NCBI RefSeq assembly: GCF_009389715.1
Contig: NC_052397.1
Coordinates: 11,419,595 to 11,483,594 of the forward strand
Length of the DNA stretch: 64,000 nt
Origin: Phoenix dactylifera
Lineage: Eukaryota; Streptophyta; Magnoliopsida; Arecales; Arecaceae
Direction of reading: 5' to 3'
This document shows, piece after piece, positions 57,847 to 64,000 of this stretch. The first letter of the stretch is position 1, and every line of letters starts with the position of its first letter. The position numbers and the translations under genes are program-made. The notes below the pieces were generated by a model. That model ran no database searches. It was not told the origin of the DNA and saw only the letters and a list, made by a program, of their open reading frames with translations.

Positions 57847-60800
57847 TCAGAGGCCGGCCCAACTCAAACGGGGGCCTCTACATTCTCCCCTCCTAAAAGA
57901 AAATTTCGTCCTCGAAATTGGCATACCTGGGGTTTCAAAAAGCTGCGGATACTTGACTTTCATCTCTTCTTCGAGCTCCCAAGTAGCCTCTCTTTCCGTA
58001 TGATTATCCCATTGTACCTTCACAAAAGGAATGGTTCGATGTCGTAGTACCTGATCTTTTCTGTCCACAATTCGTACCGGAAACTCCTCATAGGTCAAAT
58101 CCTCCTGAAGATGTAACGGCTCATATGCTACCACATGACTCGGATCTGGTACATATTTCTTCAACATTGACACATGAAAAACATTGTGCACACTGGATAA
58201 AGCCGGTGGTAAAGCCAATCGATACGCCACCTCCCCAACCTTGTCCAAAATCTCAAACGGACCAACATACCTAGGGCTCAATTTGCCACGAACCCCAAAT
58301 CTCATCACACCTTTTGTAGGTGACACTCTCAAGAAAACATGATCTCCAATTTGAAATTCCAGTTCTCTCCTTCTATTATCAGCATAACTCTTTTGGCGAC
58401 TCTGAGCTGTACGGAGTCGTTCTCTGATCACTTGCACCTTATCAACAGTCTGTTGTACTATCTCTGGGCCTAATAATTTTCTCTCGCCCACGTCATCCCA
58501 ACAAATAGGAGATCGGCACTTCCGGCCATACAACGCCTCAAAAGGAGCCATTTGTATACTTGCTTGATAGCTATTATTGTAAGCAAACTCTACTAGTGAT
58601 AAGTGGCCATCCCACGCTCCTCCTAGATCCATGACACAGGCTCTCAACATGTCTTCTAAGATCTGGATGGTTCTTTCTGACTGTCCATCGGTTTGGGGGT
58701 GGAAAGCTGTGCTAAAGCTCAATTTGGTTCCAAGAGCCTTATGAAGACTCTTCCAAAACTGTGATACAAATCTACTGTCTCTGTCTGACACAATGGTAAC
58801 TGGAACCCCATGCAACTTCACAATATGCTCTATATATAAGCCTGCCAATCTCTCTAAGGAGAAACCAACTCTGAAAGGCAAAAAGTGTGCTGATTTGGTT
58901 AGCCGGTCAACAATTACCCACACGGCATCATTACCTCGTAGGGTTTTTGGCAAGCTAGTCACAAAGTCCATGGTGATATGCTCCCACTTCCATTGAGGAA
59001 TAAGTAGAGACTGTAATGGTCCCGCAGGTCTTTGATGTTCTGCTTTTACCTGCTGACATACTAGACACTGAGCTACAAATTGAGCAATATCCTTTTTCAT
59101 ACCACTCCACCAAAAATGTTTCTTTAAATTCTGATACATCTTTGTGCCTCCTGGATGCATTGTATAAGCTGAGCTATGAGCCTCCTCTAAAATTTCATTT
59201 CTTAATTCTGGAACTTTAGGGACGCACAATCTGCTACCGAATCTTAAGGAACCATCCTCATGCATATGGAATTCGCTTTGAACACCAGACTCAACTGTTC
59301 CCCTCACCCTCTGTAATTCTGGATCCTCTTTTTGAGATGACTTAATCCTCTCAATCAAGGTAGGCTGCACCATAAGATTAGCAAGTCGTACTTGAGGATC
59401 ATGCAGTCGTACTTCAATTTCATATCTCTCCAAGTCCAACAAAATGTTTCTTTGTGTAGTGATCAGAGCCGCTAATTTACTTGAAGATTTCCTGCTTAGA
59501 GCATCGGCCACAACATTTGCCTTTCCTGGATGGTAATTGATAGTTAGATCATAATCTTTTAATAGCTCTAACCATCTCCTTTGCCTCAAATTCAGCTCCT
59601 TTTGAGTATAGATATACTTCAAACTTTTGTGGTCCGTAAAAATTTCACAATGTTCACCATATAAATAGTGCCTCCATATTTTTAAAGCAAAGATCACAGC
59701 TGCTAACTCCAAATCATGAGTAGGATAATTCAGCTCATATGGTTTCAACTGTCTAGAAGCATAGGCTATCACCTTCTCATTCTGCATAAGAACACAGCCG
59801 AGGCCCTTGCGTGATGCATCACTATAGATGCTGAAGCCTCCTGATCCAGATGGAAGGGCCAATATCGGGGCTGTCACCAATCGTCTTTTCAACTCCTGAA
59901 AACTCTGCTCACAATCCTCCTTCCATTCAAATTTTACTTGCTTTTGGGTTAGACGAGATAGAGGCATGGCAATACGAGAGAATCCCTCAACGAATCTCCG
60001 ATAGTATCCCGCCATTCCCAAAAAGCTGCGCACCTCGGTCACATTAGTAGGTCTACTCCAATCAACTACTGCCTCTACTTTCTTTGGGTCGACAGAGATG
60101 CCATCCTTGGAGATCACGTGCCCGAGAAAGGTGATACTGTTTAACCAGAACTCACATTTCTGCAGCTTGCCATAAAGCTTGTTTTCTCTAAGAGTTTGTA
60201 ACACTATCCTCAAATGCTCCTCATGCTCTTGTGGACTTTTTGAATAGACTAGAATGTCATCAATAAATACTACCACAAATTGATCCAGGTAGGGTTTGAA
60301 CACCCGATTCATAAGATCCATAAAGGCTGCTGGTGCATTTGTTAACCCGAAGGGCATAACCAAAAACTCATAGTGTCCATATCTAGTTCTGAATGCTGTC
60401 TTTGGTATGTCTTCAGCCTTTATTCTCAACTGGTGATATCCGGAGCGTAGATCAAGTTTTGAGAAGATTTGTGCCCCTTGCAGCTGATCGAACAAATCAT
60501 CAATTCTCGGTAAAGGATATTTGTTCCGCACTGTTACTCCATTTATTTCTCGATAATCTATGCAAAGCCGAAAACTGCCATCTTTCTTTTTCACAAATAG
60601 TACAGGAGCACCCCAAGGAGAGACACTAGGCCTGACGAAACCTTTGTCCAACAGCTCCTGTAGTTGTTCCTTTAGCACTTTTAATTCAGCTGGAGCCATT
60701 CGGTATGGGGCCTTAGAAATTGGTCCAGTGCCAGGAATCAAATCAATGGAGAATTCAACCTCTCTATCAGGAGGTAATCCTGGCAAATCCTCTGGAAAGA

Positions 60801-62676
60801 CATCTGGAAATTCCCTCACAATAGGAATGTCTTCTAGTTTGAGTTCTTCCAGCTGGGTGCCCACTACCATGGCTAAGAATCCTTCATCACCTTTCCGAAG
60901 GAGTCGCTTGGCCTGTATGGCTGAGATTACTTTTGGCGGAGGTAACACTCTGTTGCCACTAAAAGTAAACTCTGGCTGACCAGAAATTTGAAATTTTACT
61001 GTTTTCTCGAAGCAGTCAACAGTGGCATGATATGCTGCCAACCAGTCCATCCCAAGGATCATGTCGAAATCCTTCATCACTAGGACTAGTAAATCTACTT
61101 TCATTTCCCTGCCTTCAATATTCAAGATACAGTCTTTGCAGACAGAGTTAACTAAGATTACATCTCCATTAGGGATGGAGACACACAGTTCAGTCTCTAG
61201 TGGCAAAGAAATCAATGTACTATTTCTTCCAACAAAATCAGCAGATATAAAAGAATGAGTAGCTCCAGGATCAATCAAAATATAGGCATTTGTGGATGAG
61301 ATTTCAATTGTACCTGTCACCACGGTGTTAGAGGCGTCAGCATCGTGTTGTGTAAGAGCATAGACTCGCCCCTGAGTTCTAGGCCTCTGCTGTCCTCCTC
61401 GTTGTTGTTCATTCTGAGTTGCTTGGTTGGTTGGAGCTCCCTGAATAGGCTGAGATGCCTGTCGAGTTTGTTGCTCTCCGCGATTAGGACAAGTGTCTGC
61501 CCTATGGCCCTGTTGGCCACATGAAAAACAATTCCCATTAAACCAGTTGCACTCGCTCTGATAGTGGGGTCCGCCACATCTATAGCATTTCACAGTATCC
61601 TTGCGCTGAGTCTTATCATTCCCAGTAGTTTGTTTCTTGGGCCCGAATTCAGTATTTTTGCCATGCTTATTTTGTAACTCAGCTTGTCTGTTTCTCTTTT
61701 TCAAAATTCTTTCCCTCTCTTCTTGAGTGTCATTCAAACCCCTTTCAACTACCAAAGCCTTGTTAACCACATCCTTGTAGGAAGAAAGCTCGAAGGTAGA
61801 CACCTGTTGTCTGATTCGGGCTCTGAGTCCACTTTCAAACTTCTCAGCTCGTTCTCTTTCATTCTCCACCTGTCCTGGGGCATACCTGGCCAGTTCCTCA
61901 AATTTTGCAGCATACTCTGCGACCGTCATATTCCCTTGCTCTAACCGGGTAAACTCTCGAAATTTCTGCCGTCTCACGCTTTGGGGAATATACTTGTCAC
62001 GGAAAAGCTCCTTAAATCCTTCCCAAGTCAAAGATGTAGCGTTCTGTCCCATCTTTCCTCTTTCCACATTCCACCAAATATCCGCTTCTCCCAGCAGCAT
62101 AAATGTAGCAAAAGTAACCCTATCCTCATCAGGGCATCTCAGAGCGTTGAAAACCTTTTCCATTTCATTCAGCCAAGTCTCAGCCTCTAAAGGGTCAGAA
62201 GTGCCTTTAAAAGCTGAAGGTGCAAACTTTTTGAATTCTGCCAAACTAACATGATGCTCTTGCCGACTTGTAGCCCCCTGTAAATACTGAGGAGTCATCT
62301 GCTGCCGCTGATGTTGTAACTGTTGCTGCATAAATTGTTGCTGCTGTTCCATGAAGCGTTGTTGCATCTCCATCATTCTCATCATATCTGAACGGGAAGT
62401 AGCTTGTTGTTGCATCATTGCTTCCATCATCTGAGAAGCACTTAGTGGTTCATTCGGCTGAATCCTAGGCTCACCCGAGGTTCCTGTCCTTGGAGTTTCC
62501 GGGGTTCCCGTTTCCAGAGCACTACCAACAGGGTTGACGGGGTGTTCCTGTGGGTGCACACTTCTGGCTGGTGAGGGTGGAACATCTTCTTGTTGTTCGG
62601 AGGGCGTCCAAGCAGCGGAGCCATCGGCAAAACGAGTCGGCCTCCTATTACGCCCACGTCCACTCCCTCGTGCCAT
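57847..62676 (-). CDS. Intact gag-pol polyprotein of the Tekay-type chromovirus, 1609 residues
   Basis: One uninterrupted frame starting [10 protein letters not shown]. Gag covers about 145-330, with a Gln/Met-rich stretch at 88-128. Two zinc knuckles are at 364-376 ([13 protein letters not shown]) and 383-396 ([14 protein letters not shown]). The protease has DPGATHSF at 469. RT spans about 640-830 ([28 protein letters not shown] with Asp806/807). RNase H has SDASRKGLG (Asp953), TDHKSLKYI (Asp1015) and VVADALSRK. The integrase finger is H1167/H1174/C1204/C1207, with catalytic Asp1237, Asp1298 and Glu1334 (DD35E). The C-terminal chromodomain spans about 1531-1580 ([29 protein letters not shown]) and directs integration into heterochromatin. 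The stop lies 35 bp inside the 3' LTR. All catalytic residues appear present, so it could be functional. Confidence 0.96.
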   Translation of the reverse strand: MARGSGRGRNRRPTRFADGSAAWTPSEQQEDVPPSPARSVHPQEHPVNPVGSALETGTPETPRTGTSGEPRIQPNEPLSASQMMEAMMQQQATSRSDMMRMMEMQQRFMEQQQQFMQQQLQHQRQQMTPQYLQGATSRQEHHVSLAEFKKFAPSAFKGTSDPLEAETWLNEMEKVFNALRCPDEDRVTFATFMLLGEADIWWNVERGKMGQNATSLTWEGFKELFRDKYIPQSVRRQKFREFTRLEQGNMTVAEYAAKFEELARYAPGQVENERERAEKFESGLRARIRQQVSTFELSSYKDVVNKALVVERGLNDTQEERERILKKRNRQAELQNKHGKNTEFGPKKQTTGNDKTQRKDTVKCYRCGGPHYQSECNWFNGNCFSCGQQGHRADTCPNRGEQQTRQASQPIQGAPTNQATQNEQQRGGQQRPRTQGRVYALTQHDADASNTVVTGTIEISSTNAYILIDPGATHSFISADFVGRNSTLISLPLETELCVSIPNGDVILVNSVCKDCILNIEGREMKVDLLVLVMKDFDMILGMDWLAAYHATVDCFEKTVKFQISGQPEFTFSGNRVLPPPKVISAIQAKRLLRKGDEGFLAMVVGTQLEELKLEDIPIVREFPDVFPEDLPGLPPDREVEFSIDLIPGTGPISKAPYRMAPAELKVLKEQLQELLDKGFVRPSVSPWGAPVLFVKKKDGSFRLCIDYREINGVTVRNKYPLPRIDDLFDQLQGAQIFSKLDLRSGYHQLRIKAEDIPKTAFRTRYGHYEFLVMPFGLTNAPAAFMDLMNRVFKPYLDQFVVVFIDDILVYSKSPQEHEEHLRIVLQTLRENKLYGKLQKCEFWLNSITFLGHVISKDGISVDPKKVEAVVDWSRPTNVTEVRSFLGMAGYYRRFVEGFSRIAMPLSRLTQKQVKFEWKEDCEQSFQELKRRLVTAPILALPSGSGGFSIYSDASRKGLGCVLMQNEKVIAYASRQLKPYELNYPTHDLELAAVIFALKIWRHYLYGEHCEIFTDHKSLKYIYTQKELNLRQRRWLELLKDYDLTINYHPGKANVVADALSRKSSSKLAALITTQRNILLDLERYEIEVRLHDPQVRLANLMVQPTLIERIKSSQKEDPELQRVRGTVESGVQSEFHMHEDGSLRFGSRLCVPKVPELRNEILEEAHSSAYTMHPGGTKMYQNLKKHFWWSGMKKDIAQFVAQCLVCQQVKAEHQRPAGPLQSLLIPQWKWEHITMDFVTSLPKTLRGNDAVWVIVDRLTKSAHFLPFRVGFSLERLAGLYIEHIVKLHGVPVTIVSDRDSRFVSQFWKSLHKALGTKLSFSTAFHPQTDGQSERTIQILEDMLRACVMDLGGAWDGHLSLVEFAYNNSYQASIQMAPFEALYGRKCRSPICWDDVGERKLLGPEIVQQTVDKVQVIRERLRTAQSRQKSYADNRRRELEFQIGDHVFLRVSPTKGVMRFGVRGKLSPRYVGPFEILDKVGEVAYRLALPPALSSVHNVFHVSMLKKYVPDPSHVVAYEPLHLQEDLTYEEFPVRIVDRKDQVLRHRTIPFVKVQWDNHTEREATWELEEEMKVKYPQLFETPGMPISRTKFSFRRGECRGPRLSWAGL
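57883..57894 (-). other. Polypurine tract of the Tekay-type element
   Basis: Minus strand AGGAGGGGAGAA directly precedes the LTR start TGTAGAGG; it also lies within the end of the gag-pol frame. Confidence 0.85.
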
Positions 62677-62814
62677 ATCAACCTACACAAGTTACCTTTA
62701 ACATTTAAGATTACAAAGAAAAAATGTATCTAGAGGGTACTTTAATAAGTCATTAGATATTCTTCCCCCACTCACTCTCACCTGAACCTAAACCCTAGGA
62801 TACCTTAACCTTAA

Positions 62815-62826
62815 GCTCTGATACCA
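62815..62826 (-). other. Primer binding site (initiator tRNA-Met)
   Basis: Minus strand TGGTATCAGAGC, three bases inside the 5' LTR; complementary to the 3' end of plant initiator tRNA-Met. Confidence 0.9.
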
Positions 62827-62829
62827 CTC

Positions 62830-64000
62830 TGTCACGCCCCGAACCCAACACCCGGGGTCCGGTACGCGACCGGCCGCATGAGCCCTAGAGCAGTGCCCTA
62901 AAGATCATGCAAGGCCTATGTTTAACAAAATTCCAATAAAACCACGATTAATTTAATAATTCAAATAGACAAGTCCGACATATCCAATTAAACAAATTAG
63001 TTCAATTACAAGATCTTCAAATGTTCATCGACATCAAAGAAGGACAAACAAACTAACTAGCTAATGACTCTGATACTTGTACTCTGCGCCCATTCCCATC
63101 CAAATCTAAGCATCCTGCAACTCTGATAAAAAGAAAGAAGAAAAGGGGGTGAGCTTTACAGCCCAGTAAGAATCCCTACATATCCACACCAACACAATAA
63201 TGATAAAAATCTGAAAACTACGACAAGTCAAAGCACATATCATGAAGTCATAAACCGGCTATCAAAGCTCAAATAATCGATACATGTATGTATATCAAAC
63301 ATCAATAAAAGTCCAGCCACACAAGAAATATATAGCATATGATAGCTCATAAACATGTATTATAGTTTCAATGTCTTTTCTTCAACTTGATCCGAATTAA
63401 TTATCTTTCCGACTTTGGGTCAAATCTCAGTCACATTTCTCAGCCTGTGGTGGGGCAACCAAATTATCACATTTTCAGCCTGTGGCAGGGCCTGCACATT
63501 ATAGTTCCACATTTCTAGCCTGTGATGGGGCCTACCAAAGTATCACATTTTCAGCCTGTGGCGGGGCCTGCACATTATAGTTCCACATTTCTAGCCTGTG
63601 AGGGGGCCTACCAAAGTATCACATTTTCAGCCTGTGGCGGGGCCTGCACATTATAGTTCCACATTTCTAGCCTGTGAGGGGGGCCTACCAAGGTATCACA
63701 TTTTCAGCCTGTGGCGGGGCCTGCACATTATAGTTCCACATTTCTAGCCTGTGAGGGGGCCTACCAAAGTATCACATTTTCAGCCTGTGGCGGGGCCTGC
63801 ACATTATAGTTCCACATTTCTAGCCTGTGAGGGGGCCTACCAAAGTATCACATTTTCAGCCTGTGGCGGGGCCTGCACATTATAGTTCCACATTTCTAGC
63901 CTGTGAGGGGGCCTACCAAGGTACCACATTTTTCAGCCTGTGACGGGGCCTACCATAATAACAAGATAAACCCAAAGTCCCTTTTCATACAATCCAGTTT
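62830..64000 (-). repeat. 5' LTR of the Tekay-type element, first 1171 bp visible
   Basis: Direct repeat of 55421-56592 at an offset of 7409 bp; it continues past the window. Confidence 0.95.
63434..63955. repeat. 76-bp higher-order tandem array in the 5' LTR
   Basis: Same array as at 56025-56540, with the same copy number in the visible part. Confidence 0.92.

Larger units (their letters stand above)
55421..57882 (-). repeat. 3' LTR of the Tekay-type element (2462 bp)
   Basis: Minus strand starts TGTAGAGGCC directly after the polypurine tract and ends GGGGCGTGACA. It contains the 76-bp tandem array, a CT microsatellite (57273-57302), and GC-rich segments that give shadow ORFs. Confidence 0.95.
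55421..64000 (-). mobile_element. Young Tekay-type chromovirus (Ty3/gypsy), 5' LTR truncated by window end
   Basis: The 3' LTR (55421-57882) and the visible part of the 5' LTR (62830-64000) start TGTCACGCCCCGAAC on the plus strand and are nearly identical (about three substitutions and one indel in 1171 bp by eye). Between them is one open gag-pol frame, an initiator tRNA-Met primer site and a polypurine tract. If the 5' LTR is full length, the element ends near 65291. The left target duplication should be GAATC (55416-55420). The chromodomain type and primer fit the Tekay/Del lineage. Confidence 0.96.

Overview
The window is plant nuclear DNA: intron-bearing genes with TATA boxes and AATAAA signals, set in several layers of retrotransposons and DNA transposons. 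A GC-rich F-box gene in an AT-rich background and the repeat types suggest a monocot. A palm is plausible, but that is inference. Only three host genes are supported; most of the rest is transposon sequence.

Layout. 1-4004: the 3' part of a dead Ty1/copia element with its 3' LTR. 4497-10784: a probable solo LTR whose 3' part plus flank is tandemly repeated four times (about 650-690 bp per unit); the third unit is split by a complete hAT element (6230-9467, 8-bp target duplication). 10785-15600: mostly featureless, with a probable SINE. 16396-16890: intronless SNEEZY-like F-box gene (+). 18890-21300: decayed chromovirus (-) with a small LINE inserted in it (11-bp target duplication). 22340-28640: three-exon RAMP4/SERP1 gene (-) with a perfect ER-stress element upstream of its TATA box. 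30347-40505: complete Athila-type Ty3/gypsy element (-), LTRs about 99% identical, TSD ATATT, tRNA-Asp primer site, broken pol. 42640-46570: decayed Tat-lineage Ty3/gypsy element (-) with a downstream minisatellite. 49057-49335: possible RALF-like secreted peptide gene (-). 51390-52060: three copies of a dispersed repeat, two of them inverted. 53067-54624: mosaic terminal-inverted-repeat element. 55421-64000: young Tekay-type chromovirus (-) with one uninterrupted 1609-residue gag-pol frame; its 5' LTR runs off the window.

How it fits together. The host genes are unrelated to each other: gibberellin/DELLA signalling (SNE-like), ER stress and translocon function (RAMP4), and possibly peptide signalling (RALF-like). 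The RAMP4 frame carries one extra base in an A-run. Two of the frame breaks in the Athila element are also one-base changes in homopolymers, so assembly error is a real alternative to gene decay. I found no CRISPR array, prokaryotic system or clearly novel multi-gene system. The most informative signals are the RAMP4 promoter and frame puzzle, the nested-insertion chronology, the near-pristine Tekay element and the repeat modules carried inside transposons.
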